Positions 51,556-59,555 of a stretch of 64,000 nt of DNA are shown here, one piece after another. Below the pieces are notes generated by a model. It did not search any database. It was not told the DNA's origin and saw only the letters and a list, made by a program, of their open reading frames with translations. This DNA comes from an uncultured Bryobacteraceae bacterium (GTDB lineage: Bacteria > Acidobacteriota > Terriglobia > Bryobacterales > Bryobacteraceae): the NCBI GenBank assembly GCA_938003835.1, contig CALKXJ010000007.1, positions 1 to 64,000 on the forward strand, given 5' to 3'. Made by a program: the position numbers and the translations under genes. The stretch's first letter is position 1; each line of letters begins with the position of its first letter.

Positions 51556-52029
51556 CTACAGAAGCCCGAGAATGGCTTTTTCGACCGCCTTCATGTCCGC
51601 TTCGCCGATGAAGCTTTTCACCAGCTTCCCTTTGCGGTCGTAGAGAAACAGGGCCGGAAGCGCCCCGCTCCAGTTCTTGTCGACGAAAGTGATGAACCGG
51701 TCGTCGTCGGCCACCTGCTTGAGGTAAGCGGGCGGACTCACCTTGTGTTGCTGAAGGAACTTGAGCGCCGCCGCCCGGTCCTCCTCCTCGTCAGCGGAGA
51801 CGGTGATGAGCCGCAACCCTTTCGCCTCATACTTGCGGTGAAGCTCGACGAGCAGCGGCATCTCCTCGCGGCACGGCGCACACCACGTGGCCCAGAAATC
51901 GAGGAGCAGAACCCTGCCCCTGCTCTCGGCGATCACCTTCTGGTGCGTCTTTTCGTCGTAAGGGAGAAGCTGGTCGGGCGCCGACCATGCGGCGCCCGCC
52001 AGAACAAGCAAGGCGGCCAGCCGCTTCAC
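51556..52029 (-). CDS. TlpA-like thioredoxin-fold protein, exported
   Basis: 157 aa. Signal peptide 'MKRLAALLVLAGAAWSA', thioredoxin fold with redox motif 'FWATWCAPCREEMP' (CXXC Cys51/Cys54 approximately) and 'ITVSADEEED', cis-Pro region 'GALPALFLYDRKGK'. Typical of periplasmic TlpA/ResA proteins that keep cysteines reduced, for example in cytochrome c assembly; nrfHA is near. Its start overlaps the stop of the redoxin gene upstream (ATGA), so both are one unit. Confidence 0.9.
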   Translation of the reverse strand: MKRLAALLVLAGAAWSAPDQLLPYDEKTHQKVIAESRGRVLLLDFWATWCAPCREEMPLLVELHRKYEAKGLRLITVSADEEEDRAAALKFLQQHKVSPPAYLKQVADDDRFITFVDKNWSGALPALFLYDRKGKLVKSFIGEADMKAVEKAILGLL

Positions 52030-52601
52030 GAAGCCTTTACTCGCTTGATGGTGCAGCCAAACGCCTTGGTCTCCGCCACGGCCGGCGCCTTACCGGCCAG
52101 CAGCGCATCCAGGGCATTCCTCAAACTATGGTCCTTGATTTCGCCCTTGCGCGCGTCATCGATCCGGCCGTGATAGGCGACCTTGCCGCCCTTCATCACG
52201 TAAACCTCGGGCGTGAACTGAGCGCCGAACATGTCGGCCACGACGTTGCCCGGATCCTTGTAGACCTGGAACTGGAAGCCGTTGCTGGCGGCATGCTGTT
52301 TGACCTCAGCCGCAGGCTCCGTATTGTTTGAGTTGATGAAAACGAACTTGACCCCTTTCGGTTGGTAATCGGCGTAGATGGCCTTCATCCGCTCGTTGTA
52401 GTCGTTGGAGATGGGACACTGCGTGGCGATGAAGGTCACCACGGTGATGTCGCCCGCCAGTTCGGCGTACTGCACATCCATGCCGTCCAGCGTCTTGAGG
52501 GTGAAGTTCTCGACCGCCGAGCCGACCTTCAACCCAGCCGCCACCAGAGCGCCCGCCATGAGCAGCGCCAAAGACACAGACTGAAGAAAACTCCTCTTCA
52601 T
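52026..52601 (-). CDS. Exported redoxin (AhpC/TSA-like) protein
   Basis: 191 aa. Signal peptide 'SFLQSVSLALLMAGALVAAG', thioredoxin-like fold with 'VVTFIATQCPISNDYNERM' (about 54-72) where only one Cys of the usual pair is present (CPIS), typical of the redoxin family with conserved N-x-Y. 'FINSNNTEPAAEV' and 'FGAQFTPEVYVM' match the family. Function is probably thiol or peroxide chemistry in the periplasm. Overlaps the TlpA-like gene by 4 bp. Confidence 0.85.
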   Translation of the reverse strand: MKRSFLQSVSLALLMAGALVAAGLKVGSAVENFTLKTLDGMDVQYAELAGDITVVTFIATQCPISNDYNERMKAIYADYQPKGVKFVFINSNNTEPAAEVKQHAASNGFQFQVYKDPGNVVADMFGAQFTPEVYVMKGGKVAYHGRIDDARKGEIKDHSLRNALDALLAGKAPAVAETKAFGCTIKRVKAS

Positions 52602-52634
52602 TTCCTCTCCTTCCCGCTCCGGTCCGAAAACCGG

Positions 52635-53039
52635 CTAGCCCTTTGGTTCTAGTCTTAAGTCGATCGTCGCTTTCTTACGCGAATCGAAAACACTCAAGCG
52701 GCGAGTTCTGCTTTCCCGCCCCTCATGAGTTGCCTTGAGCTCATAGTCCGTGTCCGGACTGAGCCCGTGGAACTGATAAGAGCCGTCTTCGAGCGTAATG
52801 AACGAACGCACGCGAAGAGTTTTGACATCTTTCAGTTGGACGACCGCGCCCGCCACTGCCTGGTCGGAGGCATCGAAGACTTTTCCTTGCACCGAGCGAC
52901 TTCCCTCAGGCTCCTTCTCTCTTTTCTCGTAAACCCGATAGCCGCCCGGCTTGCCCGGCTCGCGGGGCGCCATCGGATCTTGCGCGAAGCCGGCCGGCAC
53001 AATCAGAAACAAAGCTGGAAGGAAACGGTACAGTTTCAT
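52635..53039 (-). CDS. Small exported carboxypeptidase-regulatory-like protein
   Basis: 134 aa. Signal peptide 'MKLYRFLPALFLIVPAGFAQ', then one carboxypeptidase-regulatory/Ig-like fold: 'RSVQGKVFDASDQAVAGAVV' ... 'DGSYQFHGLSPDTDYELKAT' (about 48-110). Similar to the N-terminal domain of Oar receptors but free-standing. Role unknown; possibly surface or outer-membrane adaptor. Its ATG overlaps the stop of the preceding gene (ATGA), giving a three-gene coupled unit with the zinc-ribbon gene. Confidence 0.8.
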   Translation of the reverse strand: MKLYRFLPALFLIVPAGFAQDPMAPREPGKPGGYRVYEKREKEPEGSRSVQGKVFDASDQAVAGAVVQLKDVKTLRVRSFITLEDGSYQFHGLSPDTDYELKATHEGRESRTRRLSVFDSRKKATIDLRLEPKG

Positions 53040-53449
53040 TTCTGTTTCTCCGCTCCCTGGATGGCCTTCAGCCGGAAGAAGACCTCCACCCGCTGATCCC
53101 ACTCCACCTGGACCTCTTTTTCAGCGGGCTCGAAGCCCCTCGCTTCGACTTTGACATTATAGCGCATGGAACCCGCGGGGACTCGAATCGCGAATTCCCC
53201 TTGCAAGTTCGACGTACCTCGCACCGCCTTCGTTACCTTCCGCCCGCCCTCGCTTTCCAGGGCAGTCACGGTAATCTGGGCCCCGGGCAAAACAAGGCCG
53301 GTCTCCTGGAAGACCGTCCCGGCGATCACCGCGTAGGACTGCGCTGGCTTGCGCCGCTGGGCTTCCACCGGCGCCGCCAGCGAAAGCACGGCCGCCAGCG
53401 CCACCAGCCACGCCCGAGGACGGCGTCCGGCAGCCTGACGCCGTAACAT
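53036..53449 (-). CDS. Small exported carboxypeptidase-regulatory-like protein
   Basis: 137 aa. A basic N-terminus and hydrophobic segment ('RAWLVALAAVLSLAAPVEA', about 12-30) form a signal peptide. One regulatory Ig-like fold follows ('AVIAGTVFQETGLVLPGAQI' ... 'RGTSNLQGEFAIRVPAGSM'), related to the next gene. The ATG at 53449 overlaps the zinc-ribbon stop (TGATG). Another in-frame ATG at 53473 is possible. Function unknown. Confidence 0.78.
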   Translation of the reverse strand: MLRRQAAGRRPRAWLVALAAVLSLAAPVEAQRRKPAQSYAVIAGTVFQETGLVLPGAQITVTALESEGGRKVTKAVRGTSNLQGEFAIRVPAGSMRYNVKVEARGFEPAEKEVQVEWDQRVEVFFRLKAIQGAEKQK

Positions 53450-53664
53450 CAGTAGCGGCGGGAGCCCCTCCATGGGTCGTCCTCGTCCTCTTCGTACTCC
53501 TCGTCCTCGTCTTCGTAGTCCTCTTCGACTTCCTCCAGCTCCAGGGGGTCGACGCTCACCACCCGGATGTTGGCACCGCACTCTTCGCAGACCAGCGTGT
53601 CGCCCTCATCCAGTTCGTCTTCTTCCACCCCAAGCGGGGAATCGCACAACGGACATTCGACCAT
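53449..53664 (-). CDS. Acidic LysW-like zinc-ribbon protein
   Basis: 71 aa. 'MVECPLCDSPLGVEEDELDEG' and 'LVCEECGANIRVVSVDPLEL' form a four-cysteine zinc ribbon very like LysW, the amino-group carrier in lysine/arginine synthesis. However, the tail is a long run of Glu/Asp/Tyr ('EDYEDEDEEYEEDEDDPW') and lacks the C-terminal EDWGE of LysW, whose last Glu is the acceptor. No lysine genes lie nearby. Function therefore unknown. AAGGAGGT gives the ATG at 53664. Promoter at 53696-53723. Translationally coupled to two exported proteins. Confidence 0.8.
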   Translation of the reverse strand: MVECPLCDSPLGVEEDELDEGDTLVCEECGANIRVVSVDPLELEEVEEDYEDEDEEYEEDEDDPWRGSRRY

Positions 53665-53695
53665 AGAAAGACCTCCTTCTGGGTACGCACTTTCT

Positions 53696-53723
53696 GTTAT
53701 ACAGAACCACACGCCAAATGCAA
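53696..53723 (-). promoter_or_regulatory. Promoter of the zinc-ribbon operon
   Basis: On minus: TTGCAT (53723-53718), 16-bp spacer, TATAAC (53701-53696), about 30 nt upstream of the ATG at 53664. It lies in the 84-bp gap behind the DinB-like gene. Confidence 0.6.
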
Positions 53724-53748
53724 GTGTTCCTCGCCGGCAGCAGCTCCC

Positions 53749-54255
53749 CTACCCGTTCCGGGCCCGCTTGCGCCGCGTCGTCGGCGGCACGATGCCCTTC
53801 AGGCGCAGGTAGAGGAAAAGCTGCGCCCGGTGCGCCAGCTCATGATCCTTGATGAATTCGAGCATCTCGAGACGGGTCAGGCGGGCGCCGTCGAATTTGG
53901 TGATGATTTCCGAGAAGAATTCCGGGGGCTGAGAAGCCAGCGCCCGGCAATCCTGCTCGACGAGGCGGCGCATCTCACCGGCCAGCAAAAGGCTCCCGCA
54001 ATCCGGCGCCAGCGGCAATGCATACCGCGCCAGCTTCTCAGGAAAATCGGGCCGGCTGAAGTCCGTCTCTCCGTCAAGCAACATTCCGGTGAGTCCGCGG
54101 CCGACGTTGAGGATGTGCTCGGCGATCTCCCGAAAGCTCATCAGATCCGGCTGCGGGCGGAAGTCCAGCCCGTCGGCCGGCATGTCCTCGACGGCCTGAG
54201 CCGCATCGGCGCGGGTCGACTTCCAGGAATCCAGAAACCAGTCGAGCCTCACCAT
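53749..54255 (-). CDS. DinB-like four-helix protein
   Basis: 168 aa. DinB/YfiT-like metal-binding four-helix bundle: 'FREIAEHILNVGRGLTGML' (first His, about 44-62) and 'FIKDHELAHRAQLFLYLRLKG' (two further His, about 134-154), the characteristic triad. The family includes thiol-dependent transferases; the reaction here is unknown. The ATG at 54255 is 7 nt after a TAGAAT hexamer with no Shine-Dalgarno. Divergent to aroC (61 bp). Confidence 0.85.
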   Translation of the reverse strand: MVRLDWFLDSWKSTRADAAQAVEDMPADGLDFRPQPDLMSFREIAEHILNVGRGLTGMLLDGETDFSRPDFPEKLARYALPLAPDCGSLLLAGEMRRLVEQDCRALASQPPEFFSEIITKFDGARLTRLEMLEFIKDHELAHRAQLFLYLRLKGIVPPTTRRKRARNG

Positions 54256-54261
54256 ATGCCC

Positions 54262-54268
54262 TATTCTA
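54262..54268. promoter_or_regulatory. Overlapping divergent -10 hexamers (DinB minus, aroC plus)
   Basis: Heptamer TATTCTA again reads TATTCT on plus and TAGAAT on minus, identical to the one at 24776-24782. The minus hexamer ends exactly 7 nt before the DinB-like ATG. Downstream on plus, a CCGGGGC/GCCCCGG hairpin (54275-54281 with 54291-54297) lies in the aroC leader. Confidence 0.5.
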
Positions 54269-54316
54269 TCCGGCCCGGGGCAACCGCAACGCCCCGGACG
54301 CAGGCCCTTTGTTAGC

Positions 54317-55504
54317 ATGAACATTTCGAGCATGCTTCGTTTCGAGACGGCGGGGGAGTCGCACGGGGAGTGTCTGGTCGCCACGCTGGTGGGCTTGCCG
54401 GCAGGCGTGCCCGTCTCCATCGCCGAAATTAACCGCGAGCTGCGAAGGCGCCAGCTCGGCTACGGCCGCGGCGGACGCATGAAGATCGAAACGGACAGCG
54501 TCCGCATCGTGGCGGGAGTTCGCCATTCGCAAACCATCGGCGCGCCCATCGCTTTGATCATCGAAAACCGCGACTGGGCGAACTGGACCGAGGCGCTGCC
54601 GGTGGAGGCGGCACCCGATAGCGAACAGAAGAAGCGGCCCCTCACCCGGCCACGTCCCGGCCACGCCGACCTGGCCGGGGCGCTCAAGTACAACTTTCAC
54701 GATGCCCGCTATGTTCTCGAACGCGCCAGCGCCCGGGAAACTGCTGCGCGCGTCGCCCTCGGCGCCCTCGCCAAGGCCTTCCTGCGCCAGTTCGGCATCG
54801 AGGTGCTCAGCCACGTCGTCGCAGTCGGCCCGGCCCGGCTCGAGCGGCGGGCCTCCTGGGAGGAGATCGTCGCGCTCAGCCGCCGCGAGGAGATCCTGCT
54901 CGGCTGCGTGGATCCGGAAGCCGAGGCTCGCATGAAAGAGGTCGTCGACCAGGCGCTTCGCACAGGCGACACCGTCGGCGGCGTCTTCGAGGTGGTCGCG
55001 CACGGCGTGCCCGCCGGCCTCGGCTCTCACACCAGTTGGGACCGGCGCCTGGACGCCAGATTGGCTCAGGCCATCGTCTCCATCCAGGCGGTCAAGGGCG
55101 CCGAGATCGGCGACGCGCACCAGGCAGCCGCCTCCTTCGGCTCCGAGGTGCAGGACACGATTCATTACGACGCCGCGGCCCGGCGCTTCACTCGCGGTTC
55201 CAATCGCGCCGGCGGCCTCGAAGGCGGCATCACCAATGGCGAGGACGTCGTCGTCCGAGGATTCCTGAAACCGATCTCGACGCTGCGAAGGCCGCTCGAA
55301 TCGGTCGACCTAATCACGCGCGAGCCCTCGGCCGCCGCCTACGAGCGCAGCGACGTCTGCGTCGTGCCGGCCGCGGGCGTCATCGGCGAAGCCATGGTCG
55401 CCCTCGTGTTGGCGCAGGCGTTCCTCGAAAAATTCGGCGGCGATTCACTCGAGGAGACCCGGCGGAATTTTTCCTCCTACATGGAGCAGCTACGCGAATT
55501 CTGA
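54317..55504 (+). CDS. aroC: Chorismate synthase
   Basis: 395 aa. Converts 5-enolpyruvylshikimate-3-phosphate to chorismate using reduced FMN, the last step of the shikimate pathway. Signature segments 'LRFETAGESHGECLVATLVG' (about 7-26), 'RRRQLGYGRGGRMKIE' and 'RPRPGHADLAGALKY' are fully conserved, and 'SNRAGGLEGGITNGEDVVV' contains the C-terminal motif. Start ATG 54317; a second ATG at 54332 begins exactly at the conserved MLRF. The stop overlaps the def ATG (TGATG). Confidence 0.97.
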   Translation: MNISSMLRFETAGESHGECLVATLVGLPAGVPVSIAEINRELRRRQLGYGRGGRMKIETDSVRIVAGVRHSQTIGAPIALIIENRDWANWTEALPVEAAPDSEQKKRPLTRPRPGHADLAGALKYNFHDARYVLERASARETAARVALGALAKAFLRQFGIEVLSHVVAVGPARLERRASWEEIVALSRREEILLGCVDPEAEARMKEVVDQALRTGDTVGGVFEVVAHGVPAGLGSHTSWDRRLDARLAQAIVSIQAVKGAEIGDAHQAAASFGSEVQDTIHYDAAARRFTRGSNRAGGLEGGITNGEDVVVRGFLKPISTLRRPLESVDLITREPSAAAYERSDVCVVPAAGVIGEAMVALVLAQAFLEKFGGDSLEETRRNFSSYMEQLREF

Positions 55505-56019
55505 TGATCTACGACATCGTCAAGTACGGCCACCCGGTTCTGGAGACGCCCGCCGAGCAGATCACGGAGTTCGGCACCGAGGAGCTGGAGCGGCTCATCG
55601 CCGACATGTTCGAGTCCATGTACGCGGCCAAGGGGGTCGGCCTGGCGGCGCCGCAAATCGGCATCGGCAAGCGTATCGCCGTCATCGACATCTCCGCGGG
55701 CCAGGATCCGAACTCCAGGCTGGTGCTCATCAATCCCGAAATCGTCCACACCGAAGGTCGCCAGCGCGACGAGGAGGGCTGTCTGAGCCTGCCGGGATTC
55801 CGCGAACCGGTGACCCGCCCGAAACGCGTCACCGTGCGGGCCCAGGATGCCTCCGGCAAGACGTTCGAGATCACCGGCGAAGATCTGCTGGCCCGCGCGC
55901 TGTGCCACGAGACCGACCACTTGAACGGGAAGCTTTACATCAGCCACATCAGTGCGCTGAAACGTGACCTGATCCGCCGCAAGGTGCGGAAGCTCGTCAA
56001 GGCGGGCGAGTGGGCCTGA
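55504..56019 (+). CDS. def: Peptide deformylase
   Basis: 171 aa. Removes the formyl group from new protein N-termini. All three motifs are present: 'GVGLAAPQIG' (about 41-50), 'EEGCLSLPG' (EGCLS; metal Cys) and 'CHETDHLNG' (HEXDH, two metal His and catalytic Glu). Start codon overlaps the aroC stop by one base, and fmt starts 10 bp before its end: translation of the three is coupled. Confidence 0.97.
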   Translation: MIYDIVKYGHPVLETPAEQITEFGTEELERLIADMFESMYAAKGVGLAAPQIGIGKRIAVIDISAGQDPNSRLVLINPEIVHTEGRQRDEEGCLSLPGFREPVTRPKRVTVRAQDASGKTFEITGEDLLARALCHETDHLNGKLYISHISALKRDLIRRKVRKLVKAGEWA

Positions 56020-56963
56020 GGCTGGCATTTTTCGGCACGCCGGACGCCGCCGTTCCGTCGCTCGAGCGGCTCGCCGATGCCGGCCATGACATCGCCCTCG
56101 TCATCACGCAACCGGACCGGCCCAAGGGGCGCGGCTATGAGCCCGCGCCATCCCCCGTCAAGCGTGCGGCGCTGGCGCGCGGCCTGCCGGTCTCGGAACC
56201 CCTCAAGATCAGGCAGCCTGAATTCATCGACACCCTGCGCGGCCTCGGCCTGGAGGTGATGGTCGTGGTGGCCTATGGCAAGATCATCCCCCAGGCCATC
56301 ATCGACATCCCGCCGCTCGGCATCGTCAACGTCCACTTCTCGCTGCTCCCGGCCTACCGCGGCGCAGCGCCTGTCGAGTGGGCCATCGCCAACGGCGAGA
56401 CTCGCACCGGCGTCACCACCATGCGCATCGACGCGGGGCTTGATACCGGCGACATTCTGCTCCAGCGCGAGGTTGAGATCGGCCCGGAAGAGACGGCAGC
56501 GGAGCTCAGCCGGCGGCTCGCGCCGATGGGCGCGGACCTGCTCCTGGAGACGCTCGAGGAACTCCGGACAGGCGCCGTCACGCCGCGCCCGCAGGACCAC
56601 TCGCGCGCCACCTACGCGCCGATGCTCACCAAGGAAGACGGGCGGATCGACTGGTCCTGGCCGGCCCTGAAGATCCACCATCGCGTGCGGGGCTTCCAAC
56701 CCTGGCCGGGCGCCTACTGCCTGTTCCGCGGCCGGCTCCTGCACATCTGGAGGACGCGCCCCACACCGGAAACCGTCTCCGGCCCGCCCGGAACGCTGCA
56801 CCCGCAACGGCGCCGGCTGCTCGTCGCCTGCGGAGAGGACACGGCGCTCGAGCTGATGGAGTTGCAGCTCGAGGGTCGCAAGCGCCTCCCGGTGGAGGCC
56901 TTCCTCGCCGGACAGCGCGTCGTCGAGGGAGAGCGCCTGGAACCGGCGCCCTTGCCGGGTTAA
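56010..56963 (+). CDS. fmt: Methionyl-tRNA formyltransferase
   Basis: 317 aa. Formylates initiator Met-tRNA using 10-formyltetrahydrofolate. N-terminal 'RLAFFGTPDAAVPSLERL', catalytic segment 'GIVNVHFSLLPAYRGAAPVEWAI' (Asn, His and the SLLPxYRG motif) and 'GLDTGDIL' (catalytic Asp); C-terminal OB-like tRNA-binding domain (about 205-310). GTG start at 56010 overlapping def, the usual def-fmt pairing. Converges with potD (4 bp overlap). Confidence 0.97.
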   Translation: MGLRLAFFGTPDAAVPSLERLADAGHDIALVITQPDRPKGRGYEPAPSPVKRAALARGLPVSEPLKIRQPEFIDTLRGLGLEVMVVVAYGKIIPQAIIDIPPLGIVNVHFSLLPAYRGAAPVEWAIANGETRTGVTTMRIDAGLDTGDILLQREVEIGPEETAAELSRRLAPMGADLLLETLEELRTGAVTPRPQDHSRATYAPMLTKEDGRIDWSWPALKIHHRVRGFQPWPGAYCLFRGRLLHIWRTRPTPETVSGPPGTLHPQRRRLLVACGEDTALELMELQLEGRKRLPVEAFLAGQRVVEGERLEPAPLPG

Positions 56964-57973
56964 GCCGCCCGGATCTCCGTCCAGATGCGGTCGCGCAACC
57001 GCTGTGCCGCCGCGGGCAAAGCTGTGAACCATTCGCCCCGCCGGAGAACCTCTGCCGGAGGATATAGCACGGGATTCAGCCGCAGCCGCTCGGGGAGTAG
57101 CGCTTTCGCTTTTGCGTTCACCGTTGCGGTCTTGGTCGCCTTCACGACTGCCACCGCCACGTCCGGGCGCAGCAGGTAGTCGATGAAGCGGTGAGCCAGC
57201 TCGACGCGCCCGCTCTCGCGCAGGATCACGGCGTTGTCAGCGTAAAGCGGGAAGCCCTCCGCCGGCCACACGAAGGCAAGCTCGGCGGTCTCTTCCATCG
57301 CCTGAAGCGCGGTCGTTGCCCAGAGCTGCGCCGCGAGCACGTCGCCCGCCACCAGTTGATCGCGCACCTCGGCGTTGACGTAGGCCCGCAGCAGCGGCTT
57401 TTGCGCGCGCGCCTCCTCACCGGCGCGCCGCAACTCGACCGGATCGGTCGAATTCACCGACCAGCCCAGCTTCTTGAGGCACGCCCCCAGCACTTCCGCC
57501 GGATCATCCAGCATCGTCAGGCGGCCGCGCCACCGCTCCTCCCAAAGACTTGCCCAGCCCGCCGGCGGCGTCACCTCGCGCCGGCAGGCGATGCCCGTGC
57601 CGCCCCACATGTAGGGCACACACCAGTCCAGCTTCGGATCCCAGGGCGGCCGGCGAAAGCCCTCCTCGAGATTGTCCAGATTGGGAAGCCAGGCGTGCCG
57701 CAGCGGCGCCAGCAGCCCCTGCTCCCGCATCGGCTCCACCAGCGAATTCGACGGGAAAACGACGTCCCAGCCGGAGTTGCCGGAGAGGACCTTGGCCAGC
57801 ATCTCCTCGCCGCTCTCATAAGTGCCGTAACGAACCCGGACGCCGAACTCGGCCTCGAAGGCGGGAACCGTCTCCGGAGCAACGTAGTCCGACCAGTTGA
57901 ACACGTTCAGCCGCGGACGCCCCGAGCGGCACGCCAGTCCGGGAAGCGCCACGACAAACTCGCGCCTTCTCAT
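56960..57973 (-). CDS. potD: Spermidine/putrescine ABC transporter substrate-binding protein
   Basis: 337 aa periplasmic binding protein. A short basic/hydrophobic start 'MRRREFVVALPGLAC' is the export signal; its Cys15 sits in a poor lipobox (GLAC). 'LNVFNWSDYVAPETVPAFEAEF' (about 22-43) is the PotD/PotF signature, and 'VPYMWGGTGIAC' and 'ADNAVILRESGRVELAHRFIDYLL' follow the family. Last gene of the potABCD operon; ATG overlaps the potC stop (ATGA). Confidence 0.93.
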   Translation of the reverse strand: MRRREFVVALPGLACRSGRPRLNVFNWSDYVAPETVPAFEAEFGVRVRYGTYESGEEMLAKVLSGNSGWDVVFPSNSLVEPMREQGLLAPLRHAWLPNLDNLEEGFRRPPWDPKLDWCVPYMWGGTGIACRREVTPPAGWASLWEERWRGRLTMLDDPAEVLGACLKKLGWSVNSTDPVELRRAGEEARAQKPLLRAYVNAEVRDQLVAGDVLAAQLWATTALQAMEETAELAFVWPAEGFPLYADNAVILRESGRVELAHRFIDYLLRPDVAVAVVKATKTATVNAKAKALLPERLRLNPVLYPPAEVLRRGEWFTALPAAAQRLRDRIWTEIRAA

Positions 57974-58728
57974 GCCCGCCGCAGCCTCTCCGCCAGCAGG
58001 ATGAACACGCCCAGGCCGAAGACGATGGCCGTCGAAACCGCGTTCACCACCGGGCTGACGCCCCGCCGCGCCATGGCGTAGATGACCATGGGAAGCGTCT
58101 CGCTGTCGACGCCCGCCACCAGGCTCGTGATGACGTAATCGTCGAAGGAGAGCGCAAAGCACAACAGCGCCGCCGCGGCGATTCCCGGCCCGGCAAGCGG
58201 CAGCGTCACGCGCCGAAAGGCCTGCCATTCGGTTGCACCCAGGTCCATGGCCGCCTCCTCGAGCGCCGGCTCGAGCGTGCGCAGTCGCGCCAGCACCACC
58301 AGCACCACATACGCCAGGCAGAAGGTCACGTGCGCCAGTACCACGGTGTGCATGCCCAGGCGCACATCGAAATAGCGGAACAGCCACTGATAGAACGCGA
58401 GCAGCGAGATCCCCATGACCACTTCCGGGGTCACCAGCGAGACGTACAGGCCCGCCTCGATCGGCGCCGAGCGCCGCTTCCACAAGCCATAAGCACACAG
58501 GGTCCCCAGAGCCGTTGCCAGCAGGGTCGCCGCCGCGGCAACCAGGAGACTGTTCCAGCACGCCTCGAGCAGTTGGGGATTCTCGAGCGCCGCGCGGTAC
58601 CACCGCAACGAAAAGCCCTCCCAGACGGTGAATCGCGAGGCGTTGAAGCTGAAGACGCCGAGAATGATGAGCGGCAGGTGAAGAAAGGCATAGACGGCCG
58701 CCGCGTACACCCCGAGCAGGCGGCTCAC
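57970..58728 (-). CDS. potC: Polyamine ABC transporter permease PotC
   Basis: 252 aa, six membrane segments. BPD_transp_1 permease with 'LPLIILGVFSFN', the PotC-type 'ALEEAAMDLGATEWQAFRRVTLPLAGPGIAA' EAA loop (contacting the ATPase) and 'DDYVITSLVAG'. The GTG start at 58728 overlaps the potB stop (GTGA); the open frame upstream of it is antisense-like to potB and not used. Confidence 0.93.
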   Translation of the reverse strand: MSRLLGVYAAAVYAFLHLPLIILGVFSFNASRFTVWEGFSLRWYRAALENPQLLEACWNSLLVAAAATLLATALGTLCAYGLWKRRSAPIEAGLYVSLVTPEVVMGISLLAFYQWLFRYFDVRLGMHTVVLAHVTFCLAYVVLVVLARLRTLEPALEEAAMDLGATEWQAFRRVTLPLAGPGIAAAALLCFALSFDDYVITSLVAGVDSETLPMVIYAMARRGVSPVVNAVSTAIVFGLGVFILLAERLRRA

Positions 58729-59555
58729 AGAAACCGCTCCCCTCCGCGCCTCAGCAAGAGGCCGAGCATCAGCATCACCAGCACCATCAGCGCCAGCGAC
58801 GCCGCGGCGCCGAACGGCCAGTCCCGCGCGGCGGTGAACTGGTTCTGAATGAGATTGCCGATCATCACCGTCTTGCCGCCGCCGAGCAGATCCGGCGTCA
58901 GGAAGGCGCCGAGGCACGGGATGAAAACGAGCAGGGAACCCGCGGCGATCCCCGGGCGGGCCAGTGGCACCACCACCCGGAAGAAGGTCTCCCGCGGCGG
59001 CGCGCCCAGATCCCCCGCCGCTTCCACCAGGCTGCGGTCCAGCCGTTCGAGTGTCGCAAACAGCGGCAGAACCATGTAGGGCAGGTGCCCGTGAACCAAC
59101 CCCAGAATCACCGCGCCGTCGTTATAAAGCAGGGCGAGCGGCCGCTCCAGCCATCCTGCTTCGATGAGCAGGGTATTCACGAGACCCGTGTCGCGGAGCA
59201 GGAACATCCAGGCGTAGGTCCTCACCAGATAACTCGTCCAGAACGGCAGAATCACCAGCGCCAGGTAAAGGTGTTTCCGCTCGCCCGAGCGCGCCAGAAA
59301 CAACGCCAGCGGGAAGCCCAGAATCAGGCACAGCAGGGTGGTCAGTCCGGCAATCCAGAACGAGCGCGCCAGGATCTTCAGGTACAGCGGATCGGCCAGC
59401 CGCAGGTAATTCTCCAGCGTCCAGGGCTCCGAGAGTCCGCCGTAGGTTCCGCGCGTCAGCAGGCTGTAGGCCGCCACCACGCCGAGCGGCGCAGCGACGA
59501 AGAACGCAATCCAGAGCCCGGCCGGCGCCAGGAACCAGCTCCGCAGGCGGCTCAT
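58725..59555 (-). CDS. potB: Polyamine ABC transporter permease PotB
   Basis: 276 aa, six membrane segments. 'LLPFWTSYLVRTYAWMFLL'-type segment (about 110-128) and 'LVEAAGDLGAPPRETFFRVVVPLARPGIAAG' EAA loop are typical of PotB. Forms the inner-membrane channel with PotC, powered by PotA. The ATG at 59555 overlaps the potA stop (ATGA). Confidence 0.93.
   Translation of the reverse strand: MSRLRSWFLAPAGLWIAFFVAAPLGVVAAYSLLTRGTYGGLSEPWTLENYLRLADPLYLKILARSFWIAGLTTLLCLILGFPLALFLARSGERKHLYLALVILPFWTSYLVRTYAWMFLLRDTGLVNTLLIEAGWLERPLALLYNDGAVILGLVHGHLPYMVLPLFATLERLDRSLVEAAGDLGAPPRETFFRVVVPLARPGIAAGSLLVFIPCLGAFLTPDLLGGGKTVMIGNLIQNQFTAARDWPFGAAASLALMVLVMLMLGLLLRRGGERFL

Noticed and set aside
53449-53664. 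Calling the zinc ribbon LysW
   Set aside because: The C-terminal EDWGE with the acceptor Glu is absent and no lysine or arginine carrier-pathway genes are nearby.
56960-58603. 547-codon version of PotD
   Set aside because: The N-terminal 210 codons are potC read in another frame; the true start at 57973 gives the signal peptide and the ATGA overlap.
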